This document shows positions 16,934 to 25,104 of a stretch of DNA of 64,000 bases, piece after piece. The position numbers and the translations under genes are program-made. The notes under the pieces are model-generated. The model made no database searches. It worked only from the letters and a program-made list of their open reading frames with translations, and was not told the DNA's origin. Positions within the stretch are counted from its first letter, which is position 1, and every line of letters begins with the position of its first letter. Origin of the DNA: JAICYJ01 sp963766445 (GTDB lineage: Bacteria; Actinomycetota; Thermoleophilia; Gaiellales; JAICJC01); contig CAVXZW010000029.1 of assembly GCA_963766445.1 (NCBI GenBank), positions 186,001 to 250,000 of the forward strand, given 5' to 3'.

Positions 16934-17181
16934 GCTTGTGACGCCGCCACCACCCGCCGCGCCAGCTCCACGGGCTCGACGCGGTACTTGAACACCTTGC
17001 GGCCGGCCACGTACACGACCGGGATCTGCTCGCGGTGGCGCGCCTCGAGCTCGGCATCGCCGGAGATGTCCACCAGCTGCAGGTCGAAGCCGAGCAGCGG
17101 CTGCTGGCGTTCGAGCACGTCCTTGGCGAGATCGCAGAGGTGGCAGCCGGGCGCGCCGTAGAGCACCACCGGGACGGTCAC
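16921..17181 (-). CDS. glutaredoxin-like thiol protein
   Basis: 86 aa from the GTG at 17179-17181, which overlaps the tsaD stop (GTGA). Thioredoxin-fold, with the C-x-x-C active site in LYGAPGCHLCDLAK near residue 15, cis-Pro in REQIPVVYVAG and a C-terminal helix ELARRVVAASQ. It belongs to the DUF836/glutaredoxin-like family of small disulfide proteins. Last gene of the tsaE-tsaB-rimI-tsaD operon, upstream of rex; a redox protein here may be linked to Rex or simply travel with the operon. Confidence 0.82.
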   Translation of the reverse strand: MTVPVVLYGAPGCHLCDLAKDVLERQQPLLGFDLQLVDISGDAELEARHREQIPVVYVAGRKVFKYRVEPVELARRVVAASQASAS

Positions 17182-18167
17182 GCCGTGGCGTAGGCGTCGC
17201 GGGCCAGGTACTCGGGATAGGGCAGCGCCGGGCAGAAGCGGGCGGCCGACGCGATCATGGCGGCGTTGTCGGAGCAGAGCGCGAGCGGAGCCAGCGCCAG
17301 CCGCACGCCGGCGCGCGCGCACTCCTGCTCCAGCGCGGCGCGCAGCACGCCGTTGGCCGCGACGCCGCCGACCACGGCCAGCGTGTCGCGGCCGGTCACC
17401 TCCAGCGCCCGCATCGTGCGCGACACCAGCGAGCGCACCAGGGCGCGCTGGTAGGACGCCGCCAGGTCGGCGCGCCCGGCGTCGCCGGCGCCGGCGGCCA
17501 GCACGGCGGTGCGCAGGGCGGTCTTGAGGCCGCTGAACGAGAGGTCGAGGCCCTCGCGGCCGGCCATGGCCACGGCGAACTCGTGCGCGTGGTCGTCGCC
17601 GCCGCGGGCCAGCTGCTCGAGCGCGGCGCCGCCGGGATAGCCGAGGCCGAGCAGGCGCGCGCCCTTGTCGAAGCGCCTCGCCCGCGGCGTCGTCGAGCGT
17701 CTGCCCGACGACGCGCATGCCGGGGCCGTGGTCGTCCACCTCGGCCAGCAGGGTGTGGCCACCCGACGCCAGCAGCACGAGGAACGGCGGCGCCACCGGC
17801 TCCGGCTCCAGGTACAGCGATGCGACATGGCCGTGCAGGTGGCCGACGGGGATCAGCGGCAGGCGGCGTGCGAAGGCCAGCGCCTTGGCGGTCGCCAGGC
17901 CGACCAGCAGCGCGCCGATCAGGCCCGGCCCCTCGGTGACGGCGACGGCGTCGACCCGGTCGAATCCGACCCCGGCGTCGACCAGCGCCCGCTCGACGAC
18001 GGGCACGCACAGCTCCAGGTGGCGGCGCGAGGCCACCTCGGGACGACCCCGCCGTAGCGGGCGTGCAGCTCGGCCTGGGACGCGACCACGCTCGACCGCA
18101 GCCGTCCGGCGTCGTCGACCAGCGCGGCGGCGGTCTCGTCACAGGAGCTCTCGATCGCGAGGATCAC
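17178..18167 (-). pseudogene. tsaD: tRNA N6-adenosine threonylcarbamoyltransferase TsaD, two frameshifts
   Basis: The joined product is about 330 aa, full length for TsaD/Gcp (ASKHA fold), which transfers the threonylcarbamoyl group to A37 of ANN-decoding tRNAs. Part 1 (ILAIESSCDETAAALVDD) starts at a GTG (18165-18167) overlapping the rimI stop. Part 2 (EGPGLIGALLVGLATAK, VGHLHGHVAS with metal His, LASGGHT) follows a shift near 18040. Part 3 (FDKGARLLGLGYPGG, SFSGLKTAL, VVGGVAANGVLR) follows a shift near 17670. As TsaD is nearly universal, and each part is well conserved, assembly indels are the best explanation, not gene loss. Confidence 0.88.
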
Positions 18168-18622
18168 GCCACCGGCTCCGGGTCGCGCCACATGATCAGG
18201 GCATCCTCCCGGTTGTCGGTGTAGTAGCCGCGGCGGACGCCGGTCTCGACGAAGCCGAGGTCGCGGTAGAGGCCGATGGCGCTGTCGTTGGAGACGCGCA
18301 CCTCGAGCGTGTAGCCGCGGTCGATGTCCTCGCCGGTCAGCTCGAACAGCCGCTCCAGCATCTGCCGGGCGACGCCGCGGCCGCGCCAGGGCGCGTCGAC
18401 GGCGACGTTCATGACGTGCCAGGCGTCGACGTAGCGGGCGACGATCAGGTAGCCGAGCATGTCCTCGCCCTGGAAGGCGCCGAGGCAGATGCCGCTAGGC
18501 TTGGACAGCTCGCCGGCGAACATCGACCGCGACCACGGGGTCGGGTAGGCGCGGCGCTCGATCCGCTCGATCGCATCGAGGTCGACCGGGCGCAGCGGCC
18601 GCACGTCGACGGCGGTCATCAT
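18164..18622 (-). CDS. rimI: ribosomal-protein-alanine N-acetyltransferase RimI
   Basis: 152 aa GNAT. ATG at 18620-18622 overlaps the tsaB stop (ATGA); its stop overlaps the tsaD GTG. RimI features: RPLRPVDLDAIERIERRAYPTPWS at the start, GYLIVARYVDAWHVMNVAVDAPWRGRGVARQML (acetyl-CoA loop R-G-R-G-V-A) and NDSAIGLYRDLGFVETGVRRGYY. Acetylates the N-terminus of ribosomal protein S18 and possibly others. The tsaB-rimI-tsaD order is common in bacteria and confirms the assignment. Confidence 0.92.
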   Translation of the reverse strand: MMTAVDVRPLRPVDLDAIERIERRAYPTPWSRSMFAGELSKPSGICLGAFQGEDMLGYLIVARYVDAWHVMNVAVDAPWRGRGVARQMLERLFELTGEDIDRGYTLEVRVSNDSAIGLYRDLGFVETGVRRGYYTDNREDALIMWRDPEPVA

Positions 18623-19242
18623 GAGGCGGCCCTCGCAGGGAACGACCGGTCGGCATCCGGCGCGCGCACGTAGAGCGGCTCGGGCGCGGCCCAGAGGTCC
18701 GACAGCGACGCGTGGTGGCGGGCCCACGGGGTGTGCAGCGGCGAGGCGTCGGGCGCGATCACGGCGACCGGCTCGAGCAGCTCGCGGTAGCGGACGGCGC
18801 CGTCGCCGGCCAGCGAAGTTCCGGGCGTGATCAGCTCGGCCAGGTGCGCGGGCGCGATCGCGCACAGGTCGATGCCCGCCCCCTTGCAGAACACCTCGCC
18901 GCGGCGGGCATCGATGCAGGCCACGTCCACGCCGTCGCCGCAGAGCAGGGCGTCGAGCGTGCCGACGCCGTGGACCGGCACGGACAGGGCGAAGCCAAGC
19001 GCGCGGGCAGACGCCAGGCCGATCCGCAGGCCGGTGAAGGTGCCCGGGCCGGTGCCGACCACGATCGCGTCCAGCTGCGACGGCTCGATGGCGGCCGTGC
19101 GCATGAGGTGGTCGACGTCGTCGAGCAGGTGCTGGGCGGCCGTGGAGCGGCCGGCCGTGGCGGACTCGGCCAGCACCTCGCGGTCCCGCCACAGGCAGGC
19201 GGTTGCAGTGTCAGTCGCGGTATCGAGCGAGAGCAGCAGCAA
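18619..19242 (-). CDS. tsaB: tRNA threonylcarbamoyladenosine biosynthesis protein TsaB
   Basis: 207 aa from a TTG at 19240-19242, overlapping tsaE by 32 nt. ASKHA-fold scaffold that forms a dimer with TsaD and recruits TsaE. Signature segments: LSLDTATDTATACLW, AAQHLLDDVDHLM, DAIVVGTGPGTFTGLRIGLASARALGF and CIDARRGEVFC. Length is typical. It sits between tsaE and rimI with overlapping frames, so all are co-translated. Confidence 0.93.
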   Translation of the reverse strand: MLLLSLDTATDTATACLWRDREVLAESATAGRSTAAQHLLDDVDHLMRTAAIEPSQLDAIVVGTGPGTFTGLRIGLASARALGFALSVPVHGVGTLDALLCGDGVDVACIDARRGEVFCKGAGIDLCAIAPAHLAELITPGTSLAGDGAVRYRELLEPVAVIAPDASPLHTPWARHHASLSDLWAAPEPLYVRAPDADRSFPARAAS

Positions 19243-19669
19243 GGGCGTTCAACAGACCCGAATCGTCGCAGGACAGCGTGATCAGCCTAGCATCGCCCTG
19301 CAGGTGGTCGATGTCCACCGTGACACGCGGATCGGGCAGCAGCCCTGCCCCGGCGTCGGGCCACTCGACGAACGCGATCGCATCCTCGAAGTAGGGCTCG
19401 AGGTCGGCCCATTCCTCGATGGTGAGGCCGCTCGAGCGGTAGAGGTCGAGGTGCGCGACGCTCATGCCGTTCGCCGCGTACCGGTTGCCGACCGTGTAGG
19501 TGGGGCTGGTGACCGGCTGCGCCACCCCGAGCGCACGCGCGGCGCCGCGCACGAAGGCGGTCTTCCCCACCCCCAGCTCGCCGCGCAGCCAGACCGAATC
19601 TCCCGGCTCGAGCCGGCTAGCGACCTCGGCCGCGATCGCCTCGGTATCGGTCGGCGACAGGGATGTCAG
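19211..19669 (-). CDS. tsaE: tRNA threonylcarbamoyladenosine biosynthesis ATPase TsaE, start codon unclear
   Basis: P-loop ATPase with Walker A GELGVGKTAF, then SPTYTVGNRY, HLDLYRSS and FVEWPDAG (Walker-B-like and TsaE hallmark). In the same frame the conserved N-terminal strand (PTDTEAIAAEVASRLEPGD, VWLRG) continues upstream to about 19660. No ATG, GTG or TTG is found there before an in-frame stop; the nearest candidate is a CTG at 19667-19669 giving 152 aa, the normal TsaE size. Starting at the GTG inside the P-loop (19570) would destroy the ATP site. Either a CTG start or a small indel (an ATG lies in another frame near 19700) is likely. Confidence 0.82.
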   Translation of the reverse strand: MTSLSPTDTEAIAAEVASRLEPGDSVWLRGELGVGKTAFVRGAARALGVAQPVTSPTYTVGNRYAANGMSVAHLDLYRSSGLTIEEWADLEPYFEDAIAFVEWPDAGAGLLPDPRVTVDIDHLQGDARLITLSCDDSGLLNALAAALARYRD

Positions 19670-19917
19670 CGGGACGGTTTGCCACGGCCACCGACCATAG
19701 CCGCGGCCAGCGATGAGGTGTCAAACACCGCTCCGGCCACCGTGGCATTTCGGAACCGACCTGGCGCAGATACAGGAGCGCGCCGTGACAGCGGTTCATG
19801 GAGGACAGGCGCTTCGCCCAATTATTGGAGTCAGACACCGACCGCGCGGCGCCGGCATCTCGGCACGCAACCGTGACCGGTCGCGACCAAGCCGTGACGC
19901 CATCCCGCGGCCCGCGA
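19670..19917. other. 248-bp intergenic stretch, no gene seen
   Basis: Between tsaE and the uracil-DNA glycosylase gene. It holds a small perfect hairpin, GGTGTcaaACACC (19718-19730), and no reading frame with conserved features. The tsaE operon promoter should be here but no clear -35/-10 pair stands out. Confidence 0.5.
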
Positions 19918-20604
19918 CTAGAACTGGAAGGTCAGCTGGGCGTCGTCGAGCTCCAGCTCGGACGCCGGCGCGACCGCCGCCGACATCGGCGCCGGCTGGG
20001 GCGCGGTCTCTGCCGCGGCACCGTCGCCTGCCAGCAGCGCCGGCAGCGCCGCGAAGTCGCTTCGCAGCATGTCCAGCATCGCCGGCGTGTAGAGCGCTGC
20101 CGCTGGGTGGTAGATCGGGAACAGCTGCACGGTGACGGCGCCGAACGTGTGCTCCTTGGCGCGTCCCCGCACCCGCGTGATGCCGAGCGGGCTGCCGGAG
20201 AGCAGCTTCGTGGCGAAGTTCCCTAGCGTGCAGATCACCCGGGGCCGGATCAGCTGGATCTGGTCGTACAGGTAGCCCTGACACGACTCGATCTCGGCCG
20301 GGAGCGGGTCTCGGTTCCCCGGTGGCCGGCACTTCAGCACGTTGGCGATGTACACCTGCTCTCGCGACAGCCCGATCTCCTCAAGCAGCGTCTCCAGCAG
20401 CCGGCCTGCCTGGCCGACGAACGGGATGCCCTGCTTGTCCTCGTGGAAACCGGGAGCCTCACCCACGAACATCAGGTCGGCGTCGGGCTCTCCACTGCCG
20501 ACCACCACCTGGGTGCGGCTGCCGGCCAGGGCGCACCGCTCACAGCTCGCCCATTCCGCCGCCCGCCGCTCCAGTTCCTGACGTCGCGTGTCCGCATCGA
20601 CCAC
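19918..20604 (-). CDS. family 4 uracil-DNA glycosylase (4Fe-4S)
   Basis: 228 aa from the GTG at 20602-20604 (VDADTRRQELERRAAEWASC); longer starts add unconserved residues. Removes uracil from deaminated DNA as first step of base excision repair. Motif I is GEAPGFHEDKQGIPFVGQAG and motif III is FPIYHPAA. Four cluster cysteines are present: C-x-x-C in ASCERCALAGSR, one in NVLKCRPPGNRDP and one in IESCQGYLY. The last 45 residues form a low-complexity Ala/Pro tail. It is divergent from the DUF2520-panC-panB operon. Confidence 0.9.
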   Translation of the reverse strand: MVDADTRRQELERRAAEWASCERCALAGSRTQVVVGSGEPDADLMFVGEAPGFHEDKQGIPFVGQAGRLLETLLEEIGLSREQVYIANVLKCRPPGNRDPLPAEIESCQGYLYDQIQLIRPRVICTLGNFATKLLSGSPLGITRVRGRAKEHTFGAVTVQLFPIYHPAAALYTPAMLDMLRSDFAALPALLAGDGAAAETAPQPAPMSAAVAPASELELDDAQLTFQF

Positions 20605-20714
20605 GGCCCCGATTCTGGCAGGCCGGTCGGACGCATGATGTCCGACGGCGCTCGTACCGAGCCGCCGTGCGGCCGCCGCTCGGTAGAGTGCCAGGCCCGG
20701 GGGGCTTGCGCACC

Positions 20715-21439
20715 ATGCACACAACAACCGTTGTCATCGGGGCCGGCAGGGTGGGCCGCACCGTCGCAGCCCGTCTCAGCGGCGCGCGGCTGTACGGACG
20801 CGGACAGCAGCCCGACCTGGACGACTGCCGGCGCCTCCTGATCGCGACCCCCGACGCCGAGATCGAGCGGGTATGCCGGGCGCTGGCTCCCGAGCTCGAC
20901 CACGAGGCGTCGGTGATCCACTTCTCCGGCGCCACCTCGGTGCACGCGCTCGACGCCGCGCCGGGCCGACCGCATGCGTCCATCCCATGCAGACGGTCTG
21001 GCCCGAGCTGGGACGCGACCAGCTCGAGGGCGCCTACGCCGCCGTCACCGGCGACGCGGCCGTCGGCGATGCGCTCGCCGTGCAGCTGGGCATGATTCCG
21101 TTCCCGCTGGCCGACGACCGCAAGCCGCTCTACCACGCGGCCTCGACCTTCGCCTCCAACTACCTGGTCACGACCACGCAGGTCGCGGTCGGCCTGCTGG
21201 AGCGGGCCGGCCTCGATCGCGAGCTGGCGCTGCGCGCCCTGCGCCCGCTGCAGGACCGGACGCTGGACGTGGCCGGCCGCCGGCCCACCGGCCCGATCGC
21301 ACGGGGCGACGCGGCCACCGTCGCCGCGCACCTGGAGGCGATCGGCCCCGACCTGCAGCCGCTCTACCGTGCGCTCGGCCGAGCCACGCTGCCGCTGGTC
21401 GATCCCGAGGCCGCCGACGCCGTTCGTGAGCTGCTGTGA
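20715..21439 (+). CDS. Rossmann/DUF2520 oxidoreductase, one frameshift
   Basis: About 240 aa when joined. N-terminal Rossmann domain (VVIGAGRVGRTVAARLSG with GAGRVG; LLIATPDAEIERVCRAL; VIHFSGATSVHALDAA), then a DUF2520 C-terminal domain in a second frame (HPMQTVWPELG, GMIPFPLADDRKPLYHAAS, FASNYLVTTTQVAVGLLERAG). The shift is near 20975 and is probably an indel error. The architecture resembles ketopantoate reductase and 6-phosphogluconate-dehydrogenase-like enzymes. The TGA overlaps the panC GTG (GTGA). This position suggests it supplies the NADPH-dependent ketopantoate reduction, an inference from context. Confidence 0.78.
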
Positions 21440-22156
21440 GCACCGGCCTCGTCCCCACCATGGGAGCGCTCCACGACGGCCACCGCGCCCTGCTGCGTAC
21501 CGCCCGCGCCGAGAACGGGCGCGTGGTGATGAGCCTGTTCGTGAACCCCACACAGTTCGGCCCCGGCGAGGACTACCGCCAGCTATCCGCGCGACGCGCA
21601 GCGCGACCGGCGCATCGCAGCCGAGGAGGGCGTCGACGAGGTGTTCGTGCCGACGGTCGAGGAGATGTACCCGCCCGGCTTCTCGACGTCCGTCAGCGTG
21701 GGCGAGCTGGCCGATGTCTTCGAGGGCGCCTTCCGTCCCGGCCACTTCCTGGGCGTCGCGACGGTCGTCCTGAAGCTGTTGCTGCGGGTCGAGCCGGACC
21801 ACGTCTACTTCGGGCAGAAGGACGCTCAGCAGCTGGCGGTGATCCGGCGCATGGTCCGCGACCTGGACGTTCCGGTGGACGTGCGCGCCGTCGCCACCCA
21901 GCGCGAACCCGACGGTCTCGCCATGTCCTCCCGCAACGTCTACCTCGACGCCGAGCAGCGCAGCCGTGCGGCCAGCCTGTGTCGAGCGCTGGAGCTGCGC
22001 GACCCGCAGCTGGTGGAGGGCGACCTCGACTACTTCGAGGTGGTCGAACCGGACACATTCGAACCCTGCGCAGCCCGCGCGGGGGCGCTGCTGGTCGCGG
22101 CCGCGCGCTTCGGCGGCACCCGACTGATCGACAACATCGTCCTGGAGGCTCCGTGA
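21436..22156 (+). CDS. panC: pantoate-beta-alanine ligase PanC, one frameshift and short
   Basis: ATP-dependent condensation of pantoate with beta-alanine. The GTG at 21436 overlaps the previous stop. Part 1: GLVPTMGALHDGHRAL (ATP HxGH motif) and MSLFVNPTQFGPGEDY. After a shift near 21585: YPRDAQRDRRIAAEEGVDEVF, YFGQKDAQQLAVIRRMVRDL, EPDGLAMSSRNVYL and RLIDNIVLEAP. Total is about 240 aa against 275-310 in most PanC; the missing stretch of roughly 20-30 residues falls after AASLCRALE in the small lid-like C-terminal part. Its stop overlaps panB (GTGA). Confidence 0.9.
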
Positions 22157-23031
22157 AACTCTCGCTCCCAGCGCTTCGTGAGATGAAGCGCGACGGCCGG
22201 CCGATCGTGATGATAACGGCCTACGACCATCCCAGCGGCCGCATCGTCGACGCCGCCGGGGTCGACCTGGTGCTGGTCGGCGACTCGGCGGCCAACGTCG
22301 TGCTCGGCCACGAGTCGACCGTGCCCGCCACGATGGACGAGATGACGATGCTGACCGCGGCCGTCAACCGCGGCGTCGAGAACGCGCTGGTGGTCGGCGA
22401 CCTGCCGTTCATGAGCTACCAGGTGTCCGACGCCGAGGCGGTGGCCAACGCCGGACGGCTGATCAAGGACGGCGGCGCCGACGTGGTCAAGCTGGAAGGT
22501 GCCGGGCCCTCGCTGGAGCGCGTGCGGGCGCTGGTCTCGGCCGGCATCGGCGTGATGGGCCACGTCGGGTTGACGCCGCAGACGGCGACGGCACTGGGCG
22601 GCCACAAGGCGCAGGGCCGCCAGGCCGACGCCGCGCGCCGGCTGTTCCTGGACGCGATCTCGCTGGAACGAGCGGGCTGCTTCGCGCTGGTGCTGGAGGC
22701 GGTGCCGGCGCCGGTCGCGACCACCATCAGCCGGCGGCTCACGATCCCCACCATCGGCATCGGGTCCGGCCCCGGCACCGACGGCCAGGTGCTGGTGCTG
22801 CACGACATGCTCGGCATCCCGGGCGACGGATCCGAGCCGCGCTTCGTCAAACGGTATGCCGAGATCGGCGAGCTGATGGGAGCGGCCGTCGCCGCCTACG
22901 CCACCGAGGTGCGCAACCACGTGTACCCGGCCGAGGAACACACCTACACGATCCCGCCCGAAGAGCTCGAGGCGTTCCAGAACGCGGTCGACGCGGGGTC
23001 GATCGACGAGAACACGCTGGCGGACTGGTAG
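22153..23031 (+). CDS. panB: 3-methyl-2-oxobutanoate hydroxymethyltransferase PanB
   Basis: 292 aa from the GTG at 22153-22155. Transfers a hydroxymethyl group from methylene-THF to ketoisovalerate, giving ketopantoate. TIM-barrel with Mg ligands in LVGDSAANVVLGHEST and VVKLEGAG, plus GVMGHVGLTPQTATALGGHKAQG and TIGIGSGPGTDGQVLVLHDMLG. The C-terminal 30 residues (HTYTIPPEELEAFQ) extend a little beyond the usual end. Third gene of the DUF2520-panC-panB operon. Confidence 0.95.
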   Translation: MKLSLPALREMKRDGRPIVMITAYDHPSGRIVDAAGVDLVLVGDSAANVVLGHESTVPATMDEMTMLTAAVNRGVENALVVGDLPFMSYQVSDAEAVANAGRLIKDGGADVVKLEGAGPSLERVRALVSAGIGVMGHVGLTPQTATALGGHKAQGRQADAARRLFLDAISLERAGCFALVLEAVPAPVATTISRRLTIPTIGIGSGPGTDGQVLVLHDMLGIPGDGSEPRFVKRYAEIGELMGAAVAAYATEVRNHVYPAEEHTYTIPPEELEAFQNAVDAGSIDENTLADW

Positions 23032-23105
23032 GCGCCCGCGGCCGCCACCGAAATCAAGCAAATTCGGTCAGGCACCCGCGTGGCACGGGTGGCAGGATGT
23101 CGAAC

Positions 23106-23960
23106 ATGATCACCTCCGACTGGCTGCAGTGGCTGCTCGACATCGTCGAGCGCAGTCTCGCCCAGCCCAATCTGAACGGCGAGCAGCTGGCCGGCCCGGC
23201 GGCTGTTAATGGAGCGCGCCGCGCACCATCTCGCCACCCGTGACGATCAGGTGATCGCCGTCGCGCTGGATGCCGGGTAAGGGTCGCCCGAGGCCTTTGC
23301 CCGTGCCTTCTCGCGGGCCTACGGAGTGGCGCCGTCGGCCTACCGCCGCCCGGCGCCGAGCCACGAGCTGCTCGGCGCGAGCGGCGTGCACTTCCATCCA
23401 CCGGGTGGGCTGCGCCTGCCACCGACCACGAGGAGCACCCCCATGGACGTCTTGACCCGCATGGTCGACCACCACCTGTGGCTGGTCGGCGAGATCGTCG
23501 ACCGCACCGCTCGTGTCGACGATGCCACCCTCGACCGGCCGATCGAGCTGTCGGTAGAGTCGATCGATTGCGACCCGACGCTGCGCAGCATCACCGACCG
23601 GTTGGTGTCGCAGCCTGAGATCTGGAACACCGCCGTCGAGGGCGGCACGGCGATGCCGCCGTAGGGCGACACCAGCAGCCAGGGCATGCGCGACCGCTTT
23701 TGGCGTGGCCGCCCCGAGCTTCCGGCGGCTGGTGATGACTCCGGTGACGGAGGGTCGGTCCGACGAGACGTTCGTCGACGCCGTCTGCGACCCGCCCGAG
23801 ACGTTCACGTACGGCGGCATCGTCGCGCACATGCTGACCTTCGCAGCGGTGCGTTGCACGCTCGCGATCGGAGCGCTCACGAGTGCCGGAATCGACGACC
23901 TCGGCTCAGGCGATCCGATGCGTCATGTCGGCGGATCGGGGTCCCCGACGCTTCCACGAT
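23106..23960 (+). pseudogene. decayed AraC-family/DinB fusion regulator
   Basis: Remnants in order: WLQWLLDIVERSLAQPNL (start of an AraC DNA-binding domain), an internal deletion of the first helix-turn-helix, then ERAAHHLATRDDQVIAVALDAG, a TAA stop (23278-23280) where Tyr is expected, then GSPEAFARAFSRAYGVAPSAYRR (second HTH). A DinB-like domain follows (MDVLTRMVDHHLWLVGEIV), broken by a TAG (23662-23664) also in a Tyr position, and a frameshift near 23700 before FRRLV, DETFVDAVCDPPETFTYGG and HMLTFAAVR. At least four lesions, two of them substitutions, so this is genuine decay. Confidence 0.75.
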
Positions 23961-23982
23961 CGAGCGGCGGCCGGCCAGCGGT

Positions 23983-23988
23983 TAGCAT
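23983..23988 (+). promoter_or_regulatory. -10 hexamer TAGCAT before VOC gene
   Basis: TAGCAT ends 6 nt before the ATG at 23995, with the leaderless spacing seen at other starts here. Confidence 0.45.
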
Positions 23989-23994
23989 GCGGCC

Positions 23995-24381
23995 ATGACC
24001 ACATTCCTCCATACCATGGTGCGGATCACCGACCCCGAGCGCAGCCGCGCCTTCTACACCGCGCTCGGCTTCGAGCCCGGCAAGGAGTCGCCGATCGTGC
24101 GCAACGGCGAGCTCGAGGCCACGAACTACTTCTTTGGCGTGGGCGGCATGCCCGACGTGCTGGAGTTGACGCTGAACCACGACGGCCGCACGTACGACAA
24201 CGGCACCGGCTACGGCCATATCGCGATCGGCGTGCCCGATCTCGACGCCACCCTGGCGGAGCTCAAGCAGCAGGGCATCGAGCCGGAGCGCCCGCCCTAC
24301 ACGGTCAGCGACGGCGGCTCACGGCTGTGCTTCGTGCGCGACCCGGACGATTACCGAGTCGAGATCATCGAGCGGGGCTGA
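23995..24381 (+). CDS. VOC-superfamily (glyoxalase I-like) protein
   Basis: 128 aa. Two beta-alpha-beta-beta-beta modules: FLHTMVRITDPERSRAFYTALGFE and GYGHIAIGVPDLDATLAELKQQG. Candidate metal ligands are the His in FLHTM, the Glu in LELTLNH, the His in YGHIA and the Glu in YRVEIIE, which is the glyoxalase I set. This makes a lactoylglutathione-lyase-type activity possible, probably on another thiol since glutathione is unusual in this group. The 3' end of this gene (DDYRVEIIERG) recurs as two broken fragments downstream at 24988-25035 and 25549-25605. Confidence 0.85.
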   Translation: MTTFLHTMVRITDPERSRAFYTALGFEPGKESPIVRNGELEATNYFFGVGGMPDVLELTLNHDGRTYDNGTGYGHIAIGVPDLDATLAELKQQGIEPERPPYTVSDGGSRLCFVRDPDDYRVEIIERG

Positions 24382-24454
24382 CTGGCAGGTCATACAGGCA
24401 GCACGTCAGTCGCGTACGGTGGGCGCTTCGCGCTGATAGAGGGAGGTGTCACCG

Positions 24455-24940
24455 ATGGCTGATTCACCTGAGCGGAAGACCGTCGACCTGTCCGCATATC
24501 CGGATCTTGTGGTGATCTACCTGGGCATGCGGGTCGAGGAACCGCGAGGACTTGAAACCCTCAAGGCTCTGCGGCCTCAGATTGACGCCACGGTTGCGGA
24601 GCAGCCGGACGGGCTGCTTCTGCACGAACGGCTCGTCTACGGGGATGACCCACCGCACACGGGCATGCGCCAGTACTGGCGCGATTTCGAATCACTCCAG
24701 GCCTGGACCAAGACGCTGCCCCACAAGCGGTGGTGGACCGACTACCTGCGAGACCGGGGCGGCACGTCCTTCTGGCACGAGACGTACTTCCGGCGCGGCG
24801 GGTTCGAGTCGATCTTCGTCGACGTGGAGCCTGGCGTCGGGCTGGCGCAATTCGCGCCCACGCGGCCCGCGATTGGCCCAATGCTCGGGGCTCGCGCACG
24901 CGCCGACGCCGACCGGTCAGAAGCCGGCGTGACCGCTTGA
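24455..24940 (+). CDS. DUF4188-type protein (dimeric alpha-beta barrel fold)
   Basis: 161 aa, ATG at 24455 with SD GGGAGGTG at 24441-24448. Begins with DLSAYPDLVVIYLGMRVEE, then LLLHERLVYGDDPP, MRQYWRDFESLQAW and SFWHETYFRRGGFESIFVDVEP. The QYWR-FE and WHETY motifs match DUF4188, a family related to heme-type monooxygenase-like dimeric barrels; activity is unknown. The conserved His and Tyr of WHETY could bind a cofactor. A short copy of its 5' end is found at 33347-33448. Confidence 0.7.
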   Translation: MADSPERKTVDLSAYPDLVVIYLGMRVEEPRGLETLKALRPQIDATVAEQPDGLLLHERLVYGDDPPHTGMRQYWRDFESLQAWTKTLPHKRWWTDYLRDRGGTSFWHETYFRRGGFESIFVDVEPGVGLAQFAPTRPAIGPMLGARARADADRSEAGVTA

Positions 24941-24987
24941 GCGCCGGCTCGACCCGCCACACGCTCGATCCATCGGCGTACTGTGCC

Positions 24988-25036
24988 TGGACGAGTACCG
25001 GGTCGAGTTGATCAAGCGGGGAACGGTGCGCTGAGG
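24988..25036 (+). pseudogene. 3'-end fragment of a VOC gene, copy A
   Basis: Reads LDEYRVELIKRGTVR then TGA, matching the last residues of the VOC gene (DDYRVEIIERG) but with nothing of the rest. About 80 percent identical to copy B at 25549-25605 over 45 nt by eye. Confidence 0.55.
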
Positions 25037-25040
25037 GTGC

Positions 25041-25085
25041 TTGGCGACGCCCCATCTTTGGTGGGGGCGAGACGTACGTCGCCAA
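25041..25085. promoter_or_regulatory. nested inverted repeat upstream of PIN gene
   Basis: TTGGCGAC (25041-25048) pairs with GTCGCCAA (25078-25085); inside, GCCCC (25049-25053) pairs with GGGGC (25064-25068). It lies just upstream of the PIN gene's promoter. It could be an operator, or a terminator for the fragment before it. Confidence 0.4.
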
Positions 25086-25091
25086 GCCGGG

Positions 25092-25097
25092 TAGCAT
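25092..25097 (+). promoter_or_regulatory. -10 hexamer TAGCAT before PIN gene
   Basis: TAGCAT ends 7 nt before the ATG at 25105; leaderless spacing. Confidence 0.4.
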
Positions 25098-25104
25098 CTT
25101 CAGA

